Shown in pieces: positions 9,313-17,933 of a stretch of 48,696 nt of DNA (position 1 is the stretch's first letter; the number at the start of each line of letters is the position of its first letter). Location of the stretch: NCBI GenBank assembly GCA_029568995.1, contig JAKPYU010000485.1, forward strand, positions 1 to 48,696, written 5' to 3'. Source of the DNA: Candidatus Omnitrophota bacterium (GTDB lineage Bacteria; Hinthialibacterota; Hinthialibacteria; Hinthialibacterales; JAKPRU01). The notes beneath the pieces were generated by a model that saw nothing but the letters and a program-made list of their open reading frames with translations, was not told where the DNA came from and made no database searches. Made by a program: the position numbers and the translations under genes.

Positions 9313-10001
9313 TTGTTGCCGACCGAAAGAAAGTACCTGAAATTCGGGATATGATTAAGGAGCATAGCCGCGTTCTGCTTGTCGGATGCGGCACCTGCGT
9401 TACTGTCTGCCTGGCTGGGGGGGAGCGCGAGACAGGCATCCTGGGTTCCGCCCTTCGCATGGCCCTTCGTCTCATCGGGCGAGACAAGGTAGTTGTAGAC
9501 GAGTGTACCATTGAGCGGCAATGCGAGGATGCCTTTATTGATATTCTGGCTCCGCGTGTGAAGGAATATGATGCGATTTGCTCGCTGGGTTGTGGGGCGG
9601 GTGTGCAGGCATTGGCGGAACGTTTCCCGAATACGGCCGTTTATCCCGGTTTGAACACGCAGTTCATCGGTATCCTGGAAGCGCAGGGAGTATGGACCGA
9701 GAAGTGTGCCGGTTGCGGAAGTTGCAGGCTTGGAGAGTTCGTGGGAATCTGTCCGATTACTCGATGTGCGAAACGCTTGTTAAACGGACCATGCGCCGGA
9801 TCACGAAACGGCAAGTGTGAAATTGTATCCGAGCGTGAATGTGCCTGGCAACTCATCTATGATCGGGCGCGTACTCTGGGTGTTCTTGAACGGTTTGCCC
9901 GGATTGCCGAGCCACACGATTGGTCTACCGGTCCGGATGGCGGGCCGCGAAAGGTCATTCGCGAAGACCAATGTATTGCGGGTCTTGGTCCGAAGGCATG
10001 A
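9309..10001 (+). CDS. metV: MetV-like zinc/iron-sulfur protein (MTHFR C-terminal domain family)
   Basis: A 230-residue protein of the MetV family. Features are the N-terminal MIVADRK, the Cys27/30/34 motif (GCGTCVTVC), and a C-terminal CAGCGSC...GICPITRCAK...LNGPC...GKC region with Cys133/136/139/148/153/162/170. In acetogens MetV partners MetF in methylenetetrahydrofolate reductase and connects it to HdrABC-MvhD. Here it overlaps mvhD by 4 bp as the last gene of the operon, but no metF follows; the next gene is a convergent phosphatase. It could work with a MetF encoded elsewhere, or have been recruited as an electron-transfer adaptor. Confidence 0.88.
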   Translation: MIVADRKKVPEIRDMIKEHSRVLLVGCGTCVTVCLAGGERETGILGSALRMALRLIGRDKVVVDECTIERQCEDAFIDILAPRVKEYDAICSLGCGAGVQALAERFPNTAVYPGLNTQFIGILEAQGVWTEKCAGCGSCRLGEFVGICPITRCAKRLLNGPCAGSRNGKCEIVSERECAWQLIYDRARTLGVLERFARIAEPHDWSTGPDGGPRKVIREDQCIAGLGPKA

Positions 10002-10029
10002 TTCGGTATTCAGGGGAAGATTGCACGGG

Positions 10030-10713
10030 CTAAACGCCGCGTATCAGTCGGATTACCCGATCAACATCGACTTCAGTCATGCAACGAACAATGAGATCTG
10101 CCTGAGACAAGTTCTCCGGTCCGGTGGAGTTGGTTACCGCAATGCATTTACTGCCTGCGGCCCTGGCCGCCGCGACTCCGCTGGGGGTGTCTTCCACAAC
10201 AACGCACTGCTCAGGCGGAACATCCATCCCCCGCGCACAGGTCAGGAAGATCTCCGGATTTGGCTTCTTGTGCGTGATCTTATCGCCGGTAATCCAGGTC
10301 ATCCGTTCGAACGGTACGCCAGCGGAACGGAGAACGGCCCCGGACATCTGGCGACTGCTGGAGGTTGCGATCCCCAGGCGAAAATCGGGCCGATCCAGTG
10401 CCTGTGCAATCAGCTCCAGGATTCCCGGAAAGGCCGGCAACGGCTCCACTTCAAGGATCTTCAGAAAATTCTCTTCCCGTTTCGCCGTAGATTGCTCGAC
10501 CTGTTCGGGAGTCATTTCCAGACCGTGAACGGTGGCTGCCGCGATCATATAGGCCTCTGCGCCACGCCCCAATCCTGCTTCAAAATCTTCGCGTTTCACG
10601 CCATCAATGCCGAAAAGATCCACAAACACCTGGATCGACGCGCGTGCATTCACGCCCTCGGTATCCGCAATTACACCATCTACATCGAAAATCAGCCCGT
10701 ACAGTTCAGCCAT
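10030..10713 (-). CDS. HAD-superfamily phosphatase (beta-phosphoglucomutase-like)
   Basis: A 227-residue protein with the HAD motifs in order: FDVDGV (Asp10 nucleophile and Asp12), ATSSS, KKPNPEIF and VVEDTPSGVAAA. A helical cap lies between the first two motifs. The fold and motifs fit the subfamily of beta-phosphoglucomutase, phosphoglycolate phosphatase and sugar-phosphate phosphatases. The substrate cannot be assigned. It is convergent with metV, 28 bp away, and divergent from the glycosidase gene at 10921. Confidence 0.85.
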   Translation of the reverse strand: MAELYGLIFDVDGVIADTEGVNARASIQVFVDLFGIDGVKREDFEAGLGRGAEAYMIAAATVHGLEMTPEQVEQSTAKREENFLKILEVEPLPAFPGILELIAQALDRPDFRLGIATSSSRQMSGAVLRSAGVPFERMTWITGDKITHKKPNPEIFLTCARGMDVPPEQCVVVEDTPSGVAAARAAGSKCIAVTNSTGPENLSQADLIVRCMTEVDVDRVIRLIRGV

Positions 10714-10827
10714 CTTGCCGGTCCGTCCTTTTGATTGTCTGTTTTTGTCTCCATCTTGATCTTCTGACCCGCATCTGTACAGGCTTGCAGGCTCTCGAAT
10801 TCAAACAACTTCTTCCCGGGTTTGCGA

Positions 10828-10856
10828 TTGACATCCCGTCTGTTCGCGATTAGCCT
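10828..10856 (+). promoter_or_regulatory. Candidate promoter for the glycosidase operon
   Basis: A perfect -35 box TTGACA (10828-10833) is followed after 17 bp by TAGCCT (10851-10856), a poor -10 match. It lies in the divergent gap, 65 bp before the proposed start at 10921. Confidence 0.35.
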
Positions 10857-10908
10857 CGTGGCGGTCTGGTTCGGTTCGCGTCAATTGCCCGGATTCCAAG
10901 CATCCGTC

Positions 10909-10914
10909 GGAGGG
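10909..10914 (+). promoter_or_regulatory. Ribosome binding site GGAGGG of the GH2 gene
   Basis: GGAGGG lies 6 nt before the ATG at 10921 and directly touches the ATG at 10915. It decides the start at 10921 and exposes a clean signal peptide. Confidence 0.6.
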
Positions 10915-10920
10915 ATGACC

Positions 10921-13836
10921 ATGGCTGCGAAGATATCTGCAATTCTGATTTCTGTCCTGCTGTTCGCGACGTCTTCCAATGCAATCCGGATTGAACCTGC
11001 GGATGTCACTGCCGCAAGGCCGAAGAACGCAGCACCGTTCCTCACGGATGTCTTTTCCCATCGGTCCGAGGGTCGATCCAAGATCGACTTGAACGGCCCA
11101 TGGGAACTTCAGCGTGATCCCAATCGGCAGGGAACCGGAGCCGGTTGGCATCGCGGCGAGGGCACATTTGCCGACAAGATGAATATCCCGGGTGCGCCAC
11201 AAGCGCAAGGTTTCGGCGAATCGACGCCGCACCGAAAGAACTATTTTGAAGGACCTTTCTGGGTACGGCGGAGTTTTTTCCTGCCTGCAATCGGACCGAA
11301 CCAGCGTGTTTGGCTGCGCATCGGCGGAGTTCTGCCGGCAGCGGAGATTTACCTGAATGGTTTGTTTGTGGGATACACCAAGAGTTCCCGGACACAGCAG
11401 CGAGTCGACGTGACCGATTTTCTCAAACCGGGAACAGAGAATCTCATCGCCGTACAGGTCTGCGACTTCCCGGAAGTGCGCCTGGATGGTCTGTGGGAAA
11501 TGGAAGAACTTCATACCATGTGGACAGGCGTGTATCGTCCGATTTCATTAGAGATTACAGATCGGGTTTCCCTTGTAGACGTGTATATACGTCCGCAGAT
11601 CTTCTCCAGTTCAGTCCTTGTAAATTTCGAACTTTCTTGTGTACCTGCGGATGCAGCGGAATTACGACTACAGGTCTGCGATAGTGACCGGATTGTTGGT
11701 GAAACACGGGTGCCGGTTTCCGTGGGGCAAGTAATGGGTACGGCCACGATCCAATTAGGGCGGTATTCCCCGTGGTCCCCGGAAAATCCGCAGTTGTACA
11801 CGCTCCACCTGTCTCTCCATCAATCCTCTGCAACAGATCCTCTGGATCGAGTCGCGATTCGATTCGGAATGCGCGAGCTCCTGACGCTCGGAAAACAATT
11901 CTACCTGAACGGTAATCCGATCTTTATCCGCTGCTATGGAGAGGATCAGTTCTATCCGGACACGGTCGCTCCACCGCCGGATGTCAATTGGTACTTGTCC
12001 CGCCTCAAATGTGCCCGTGCGTATGGCATGAACGCGGTAAAGAGTTGTGTGGAGATTCTCAGTCAGGACTACCTGGAAGCCGCCGACGAGGCTGGGATTC
12101 TGGTGATTCAGGAGATGCCGTTCGGACTCAGCGGCCTGAGAGCCAATCGCTGCACGATTGACGAGCGATTCCGAGAGTACTATTCCTCCGAGATGGACGG
12201 TTTAATTCGCGAAAGTCGCAATAATGCCTCGGTTGCGGCTTATAGCATGTCCAGCGAGATGGATTTCGGTAGTCAAACGCAGGAGTCGTTTGATTTCTTC
12301 AGCCGCGATTTAATCGATCAGGCCCGGAAACTTGCTCCCCATGCACTCCTGATTGACTGCACGGGTTATCTGTATGACGAAGACACAGCAAAGGGCAAAC
12401 GCAAGACCGATTTCTACGCACACATTATGCCTGCCTGGATGAAGGAAGTTCTGATTGAACCTCCCATCACAACCGATGGCAAGCATCCGGTTCTGCTCCA
12501 CGAATATAACTGGTGGAGCTGCTATCCCGATCCGCAAATGAAGAGTCGATATATGGAGACGCAGTTCACGCCTTCCTGGCTGGATCAATTAACCCGGACA
12601 GCCTTGGAAAACGGCCAGGGAGAATTGCTGTCTATTTACCGCGAAAATTCCCTCTGGCTTCAGGCATTGTGCAGAAAAGACGGAATCGAATACGCCCGGC
12701 GCAATACAGATGTGGAAGGCTACATCCTGTGGCTTCTGATTGATTTCGGCCAGTACTGCGAGGGCTTGCTTAACGATTTCTGGGAGCCGAAAAACGTCTC
12801 CCCGGAGGAATTTTTGCAGTCCAATGGCGACACGGTTATTCTCCTGGCCGAGGAGGGGAATCGATGTATGCAGATGGGCAAAGAACTGAATATCCCTCTC
12901 GCGATCAGTCATTATGGCCTGGATGATTATCAGAACTTGAAATTGCACTGGCGTTTCTCCGGCCCGGGATGGAATCATGAAGGGGATCTGAATGTACCGG
13001 AATTGAAACGAGGCACGCTCCAGCAAGCGGGCGCCGCCGATTGTCGGCTACCCGATGACAAGAAGGCCTATCGCTTCACTCTTCAGACCACCTTACTGAA
13101 CGACGGCATTCCTGTGAACCGAAATGAATGGTCGTTCTGGGCATTTCCCGACATCGCGCCCGAACTCTCCACGCTTCAGGATAAACGTGGAGAGATGATT
13201 GCAGAGGATGTGTTCGCCGCATTTGCCAACGAGGCCAAGACGGCAATTCCGGAGGTCGCATCTCTTGTTATTACCGATTCCACCGAGGAACAGCTGGCGA
13301 CTTACCTGGACAAAGGGGGTAGATGTATCCTGTTGTGCTCGGATGTTCCAATCCAAAACACCGCGGTTTATTTGCCGTCGCTTAGTTTTTACAGGATGTT
13401 CCGCACGATACCCTGGAACGCTGGAAACAGCGGCAATTCCGGCTCCATCGTCACTCTTCATCCGGCATTGCGCGATTTCCCTCATGATGGACGATGCGAT
13501 CTTCAATTTGTCTCGATGATTCGTGGTGTCCTCCCGGTGGAATTCAGCCCCCTGCGCGAATACGGAGTCACCCCGATTATTCGCATGATCGACCATTACG
13601 CGGCAAACCGCAACAACGCACATATAGTGGAGTTTCGGGTCGGGAACGGAAAAGTTCTTGTGACTACCCTCGGAATTCTGCCGAGTCTAAGAGATCGTAT
13701 CGAGGCAAGATACCTGCTGCATACGCTGATCGGCTATGCAAGAAGCGAGGAATTTCATCCGATTGCCAGCGTACCGCGCGATGTATTCCTCAAATGGTTC
13801 GGACCGAAAGCGAATTCGGATCAAACCACCAAATGA
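10921..13836 (+). CDS. Secreted glycoside hydrolase family 2-type enzyme
   Basis: A 971-residue protein with a signal peptide (MAAKISAILISVLLFATSSNA) and the GH2 layout: a jelly-roll sugar-binding domain (GPWELQRDP, VWLRIGGV, EIYLNG), an immunoglobulin-like domain, then a TIM barrel beginning near QFYLNGNP. The likely catalytic acid/base is Glu446 in MSSEMD, where GH2 enzymes normally have Asn-Glu, and the likely nucleophile is Glu528 in LHEYN. The C-terminal third resembles glutamine-amidotransferase-like or beta-sandwich accessory domains but is not assigned. Beta-galactosidase, glucuronidase and mannosidase activities are all possible. The stop overlaps an alternative start of the next gene, so the two are probably cotranscribed. 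Confidence 0.82.
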   Translation: MAAKISAILISVLLFATSSNAIRIEPADVTAARPKNAAPFLTDVFSHRSEGRSKIDLNGPWELQRDPNRQGTGAGWHRGEGTFADKMNIPGAPQAQGFGESTPHRKNYFEGPFWVRRSFFLPAIGPNQRVWLRIGGVLPAAEIYLNGLFVGYTKSSRTQQRVDVTDFLKPGTENLIAVQVCDFPEVRLDGLWEMEELHTMWTGVYRPISLEITDRVSLVDVYIRPQIFSSSVLVNFELSCVPADAAELRLQVCDSDRIVGETRVPVSVGQVMGTATIQLGRYSPWSPENPQLYTLHLSLHQSSATDPLDRVAIRFGMRELLTLGKQFYLNGNPIFIRCYGEDQFYPDTVAPPPDVNWYLSRLKCARAYGMNAVKSCVEILSQDYLEAADEAGILVIQEMPFGLSGLRANRCTIDERFREYYSSEMDGLIRESRNNASVAAYSMSSEMDFGSQTQESFDFFSRDLIDQARKLAPHALLIDCTGYLYDEDTAKGKRKTDFYAHIMPAWMKEVLIEPPITTDGKHPVLLHEYNWWSCYPDPQMKSRYMETQFTPSWLDQLTRTALENGQGELLSIYRENSLWLQALCRKDGIEYARRNTDVEGYILWLLIDFGQYCEGLLNDFWEPKNVSPEEFLQSNGDTVILLAEEGNRCMQMGKELNIPLAISHYGLDDYQNLKLHWRFSGPGWNHEGDLNVPELKRGTLQQAGAADCRLPDDKKAYRFTLQTTLLNDGIPVNRNEWSFWAFPDIAPELSTLQDKRGEMIAEDVFAAFANEAKTAIPEVASLVITDSTEEQLATYLDKGGRCILLCSDVPIQNTAVYLPSLSFYRMFRTIPWNAGNSGNSGSIVTLHPALRDFPHDGRCDLQFVSMIRGVLPVEFSPLREYGVTPIIRMIDHYAANRNNAHIVEFRVGNGKVLVTTLGILPSLRDRIEARYLLHTLIGYARSEEFHPIASVPRDVFLKWFGPKANSDQTTK

Positions 13837-13865
13837 GATCATTCATTCCAGCCCATAGAGGTGAC

Positions 13866-16727
13866 ATGATGTACAGGACACGCAATTTCCGTCATTATCG
13901 CTGTAATGTGGCGCTGCTGTTCATGGCGGCAGCCGTTGTTTCGATATGTCCGGTCATCGGGCAATTATCTGCGTACTGCGAGGGGGCCAATATCGTTCTT
14001 GAGAACCGCCATGTGCGCTATGAGATTGGTGCGAATGGCCAAAACCTGAGCGTTATTGACCGCCGCACAGGAGAAGACTTCCTGGATCGTACGCATGGGG
14101 CAGAGTTTGCCTTCGTGGTCATTAAGGGCGAGATGCAACCCGTTACGCATTTGGAGAGGAAAGGTGATGTTCTGCACCTGGCCTTCGGAGAGACAAATGT
14201 CACCGCGCAGGTCCAGCTGACGATTCGGGATAATTACTTCCTGATGAAAGTTGCACAGGTAAAAGGAGCCGATATCGAGCAATGCACATTCTTCAACGTT
14301 TATCTCATACGTAAGAAGGATCAAGACAATTCGTTGGTCGGATGTTCGCTTGCATTGAACCTTCAGACCAATGTTCCCGAAATTCCGATGGACAATACGC
14401 AATTACGCGCGATCTGCCATCCGAAATTCGGGATGGAAGGGGCGGAAGCGTCGCTAATCCTGTGCCCCTACGAGCAGTTGCGTTCCATCATGAAAGAAGT
14501 CGTGCTCCAGGCAAAGGAAATCCCACAGTCCAATATCGGCGGTCCCTGGGCGCTGGATGGACCGATCAATCGCGGTTCGTATCTCTTCAATTTTTCGGAC
14601 CTTTCGGAGGAAACCGTCGATGAATGGATCGCCCTGGCGAAGCTTGTCGGGATCAATCAGATCGACTTTCATGGTGGGGGTTCATTTCGATTCGGAGATT
14701 GCTTCCCGAATCCGAAGACCTATCCAAAGGGGAAAGAAAGTCTGAAAGCAGTCATCGACCGACTTCATGAAGCGGGAATTGCCGCAGGACTTCATACGTA
14801 TGCGTTTTTTATCGACAAGAACTGCCCATGGGTGACTCCTGTTCCCGATCCCCGACTTGCCAAGGATGTCTTTTTCACTCTGGAAAGCGACCTGACCGAC
14901 ACGGCTACGGATGTTCCGGTTATCGAATCGACGGAAAATATGTCAACGATCACGGGATTCTTTGTGCACAACAGCATCACATTACAGATCGACGATGAAC
15001 TGATCAACTATGCAAACATTCAGAAGTCGCCCCCTTATGCATTTACCGAATGCACCCGTGGGGCTTACGGGACTCGAATTGCCCCCCATAAAGCGGGTGC
15101 AAAGATCGCTCACCTGAAGGAGTGCTTCGGACTGTTTGTCCCGGAGGCCGAATCAACCTTATTAGCCGAGGTTGCCGGAAAGTCGGCGGAGACATTCAAC
15201 GACTGTGGATTCGATATGATGTACCTGGATGCCTTGGATGGAGAAAGCATCCTTGGAGGCCCGGAGTATGGCTGGCACTACGGCTCAAAATTCGTATTCG
15301 AATTGTGCAAACGACTGAAGAAGCCCGCCCTGATGGAGATGAGTACTTTTCATCATCACCTGTGGTATGTGCGAGCGCGAATGGGGGCATGGGACCATCC
15401 GACACGCGCGCATAAGCAATTTATCGATGTTCACTGCAAGGCCAACGAGGAGGTCAAACGAATGTTCCTGCCGCCGCACCTGGGCTGGTGGGCGATCAAG
15501 ACCTGGACCGGTATCCAGGGCGAACCGACATTCTCCGATGATATCGAATACCTCTGCTCGAAATGTATCGGCCATGATATCGGTTTTTCCATTATGGGGA
15601 TCAATCCGCAAAATCGGCATAAGCCTGTTTATCAGCGACTGGCGAATATCATGCGGCAGTATGAGGATCTTCGCCACGCGAATTATTTCGACGAATCCGT
15701 GAAGAAGCAGCTTCGTGTTCCGGGGGATGAATTCACTCTGGTGGAAGAGCCGGGCGGAAAATGGCGGTTCTATCGCATGGACTATCAAAAGCACAAAGTG
15801 ACGGGAATGAGATACGGTGATAACCGCTGGAAAATCGAGAACAGGTATAAAAGACAGCCACTGAAAATCCGTATCGAGGCGCTGATGTCTGCTGCGCCTT
15901 TTGATGCGACGGATGCGGTGACTCTGATTGATTTTGCGTCGGGGGAGGCGCTTCCGGTACGAAATGCCACATCCGGGGTGCAATTCAATATTCAATCAGG
16001 TGGGGAAATCAAACGGGACAATCGGTCTTGCAGCCTTGTCACATTAAAGAATACGGGACAATCGGACGCGAAGGGCGCTTGGGCGATGGCAGGAAAGATC
16101 TACGATCCGCTTCTGAACCTGGAGGGGAAGGATGCGCTGGGGGTATGGATCTACGGGGACGGCAAAGGCGAGGTACTCAACTTCCAGCTTCAGAACGCCG
16201 AGCATATTGCCGACCGGGGTACGGGAGAGCATTATGTCATTGTCGATTTCACGGGCTGGCGATATTTCGAGTTGATTGAGGTGGAGTCGGAGCGTCATGC
16301 GAATTACCGATGGCCGTTCGGTTCTGACTATTCGATCTATCGCGAGAATGTCGTGCTGGCATCCACCAAGTCGGTCAATATCTGGTGCAACGATGTGCCC
16401 ATGGGTACGGAAATTCAGTGCGGAGTGGGTTCTCTAAGGGCATTGCCATTGGTTCCGATCACTTTGAAGAATCCATCCATTACCGTCGGTGGAAAAACAA
16501 TTACATTTCCGGTGAATTTGGAAACGGGCCAGTACCTTGAGTTCAATTCTCTCTCGGACTGCAAGCAGTATGGAAAGGACGGGGAATTGCTCGGTGAGAT
16601 CAAGCCGGAGGGGAATCTGCCGAATCTCAATCGGGGCGCAAATGAGATTCAATTCGATTGCAAGAGCCTGAGTGACGCGAGTGCACGAGCGCGAATTACC
16701 ATTATGACGAAAGGTGAGGCGATTTGA
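13866..16727 (+). CDS. Large secreted TIM-barrel glycosidase-like protein, family not recognised
   Basis: A 953-residue protein with an N-terminal signal sequence (hydrophobic NVALLFMAAAVVS). GAGG lies 4 nt before ATG 13866 and 7 nt before ATG 13869, so either may start. The N-terminal part (about 40-240) reads as a beta-sandwich, with RYEIGANGQNLSVIDRRTGE reminiscent of glycosidase N-terminal domains. The middle (about 240-600) has barrel-like strand motifs: GINQIDFHGGG, AGIAAGLHTYAF, and FDMMYLDALDGE with Asp455 and Asp458, reminiscent of retaining alpha-glycosidases. The C-terminus is again beta-rich. No family could be named with confidence. It is 29 bp after the GH2 gene and shares its direction, which suggests joint polysaccharide breakdown in the periplasm or outside the cell. 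Confidence 0.7.
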   Translation: MMYRTRNFRHYRCNVALLFMAAAVVSICPVIGQLSAYCEGANIVLENRHVRYEIGANGQNLSVIDRRTGEDFLDRTHGAEFAFVVIKGEMQPVTHLERKGDVLHLAFGETNVTAQVQLTIRDNYFLMKVAQVKGADIEQCTFFNVYLIRKKDQDNSLVGCSLALNLQTNVPEIPMDNTQLRAICHPKFGMEGAEASLILCPYEQLRSIMKEVVLQAKEIPQSNIGGPWALDGPINRGSYLFNFSDLSEETVDEWIALAKLVGINQIDFHGGGSFRFGDCFPNPKTYPKGKESLKAVIDRLHEAGIAAGLHTYAFFIDKNCPWVTPVPDPRLAKDVFFTLESDLTDTATDVPVIESTENMSTITGFFVHNSITLQIDDELINYANIQKSPPYAFTECTRGAYGTRIAPHKAGAKIAHLKECFGLFVPEAESTLLAEVAGKSAETFNDCGFDMMYLDALDGESILGGPEYGWHYGSKFVFELCKRLKKPALMEMSTFHHHLWYVRARMGAWDHPTRAHKQFIDVHCKANEEVKRMFLPPHLGWWAIKTWTGIQGEPTFSDDIEYLCSKCIGHDIGFSIMGINPQNRHKPVYQRLANIMRQYEDLRHANYFDESVKKQLRVPGDEFTLVEEPGGKWRFYRMDYQKHKVTGMRYGDNRWKIENRYKRQPLKIRIEALMSAAPFDATDAVTLIDFASGEALPVRNATSGVQFNIQSGGEIKRDNRSCSLVTLKNTGQSDAKGAWAMAGKIYDPLLNLEGKDALGVWIYGDGKGEVLNFQLQNAEHIADRGTGEHYVIVDFTGWRYFELIEVESERHANYRWPFGSDYSIYRENVVLASTKSVNIWCNDVPMGTEIQCGVGSLRALPLVPITLKNPSITVGGKTITFPVNLETGQYLEFNSLSDCKQYGKDGELLGEIKPEGNLPNLNRGANEIQFDCKSLSDASARARITIMTKGEAI

Positions 16728-16731
16728 GAAG

Positions 16732-17919
16732 ATGGAGAGGAAGACCATAAAACGTACATACCGCAATCAGGAATTGCCGTTATTCCCCACGGCGGTGGTG
16801 GGAAGTCTGCCGCGTCCGGTATGGCTATTGGATCTGATGGAGCGTTATTCCTCGGCGTACGTCGCGAATCGACGAGAGCAGGATCTCCAGACGGACTGGG
16901 AGCGAAAGGCACAGGCGCAATTTCATGAAAAGCCGATCGGCCGTGAAGAATTGAATGAGGGGATGGATCGGGCTGTCGAGTTTGCAATCGGCTTGCAGGA
17001 AACAGCGGGAATCGACATCATCACCGATGGAGAATTGCGACGGCGCAGTTTCACGGAGGTGGTGTGTGAGCGGGTGAAAGGATTTGAGGGCAACCTTATC
17101 GGGGGCTGGTGTTCTGTCGTCACGGACAAGCTGGAGCGAACAGGTTCCATTGTTGCGGACGAGGCCCGCTATCTGCTCGAGCACACAGAGAGACCGATCA
17201 AGATCACATTGCCGTCGCCGTATCTGATGACGCAGCGACATTGGTCGGAGGGGCATTCCCGCAAAGCCTATCCGACCCGACGGGAATTCCTGGACGCCTT
17301 GATTCCGATATTCCGTGCGGAGTTAGATGAATTGATGGACATGGATATCGCAATCATACAATTCGACGATCCGGGGATGTGTCTTCTGGTCGATGAGAAA
17401 TTCCGAGCGAACTACAAGGACCCGGATGAGGAAATCCGCATGGCTGTTGAGGGAACCAATGCGGTCATTGAAGACTATGTTGGTCGGGAGCGAAAATATG
17501 GCACGCTCCTGGCGCTGCATCTATGCCGTGCACATCGAAAACGCGGGATCGGGGGCGCCGGGGATTATTCGAGTATCCTGGACGCCATATTCTCCATACA
17601 GGTAGACCAGTACGTAATGGAGTTCGCCGTGCCTGAGGCGGGTGGTTTTGAGGTTTTTGACGGCTGCGAATTTCCTGAGAATCGTTCCATCGGTGTCGGC
17701 GTGGTAGATGTTCGCTCGATTGAAATCGACGATCCCGAGAGAATTGTACGGCGGGTGGAACAGGCGTTGGAATATTTCCTGCCGGAGCAGATTTTCTTGA
17801 ATCCCGATTGCGGATTTGCGCCGGGCAGTACCAATCCGATTCAAATGGACGAAGCGTACCGCAAACTGAGAGCCCTGACGGAGGCTGCTCGGATGTTGCG
17901 AGAGAAATATGGCCACTGA
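16732..17919 (+). CDS. Core methionine synthase-like methyltransferase (MetE C-terminal domain family)
   Basis: A 395-residue zinc methyltransferase lacking the N-terminal half of normal MetE. It opens with PTAVVGSLPRP, and the zinc ligands are visible: His263 and Cys265 (LHLC) and Cys360 (PDCGF). The segment IIQFDDPG corresponds to the MetE IDEPA motif but has Asp in place of Glu. Core MetE proteins of archaea and anaerobic bacteria make methionine from homocysteine, usually with methyl-cobalamin or a corrinoid protein as donor. Related family members act on other thiols. It starts 4 bp after the glycosidase-like gene. A GTG at 16714 is an alternative start that would overlap that gene. Confidence 0.8.
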   Translation: MERKTIKRTYRNQELPLFPTAVVGSLPRPVWLLDLMERYSSAYVANRREQDLQTDWERKAQAQFHEKPIGREELNEGMDRAVEFAIGLQETAGIDIITDGELRRRSFTEVVCERVKGFEGNLIGGWCSVVTDKLERTGSIVADEARYLLEHTERPIKITLPSPYLMTQRHWSEGHSRKAYPTRREFLDALIPIFRAELDELMDMDIAIIQFDDPGMCLLVDEKFRANYKDPDEEIRMAVEGTNAVIEDYVGRERKYGTLLALHLCRAHRKRGIGGAGDYSSILDAIFSIQVDQYVMEFAVPEAGGFEVFDGCEFPENRSIGVGVVDVRSIEIDDPERIVRRVEQALEYFLPEQIFLNPDCGFAPGSTNPIQMDEAYRKLRALTEAARMLREKYGH

Positions 17920-17933
17920 ATAGAGGTCTCCTG

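Noticed and set aside
9817..10734. 305-codon plus-strand frame across the end of metV and the HAD gene
   Set aside because: It overlaps clear HAD motifs on the other strand and the MetV C-terminus in another frame, and shows no recognisable domain.
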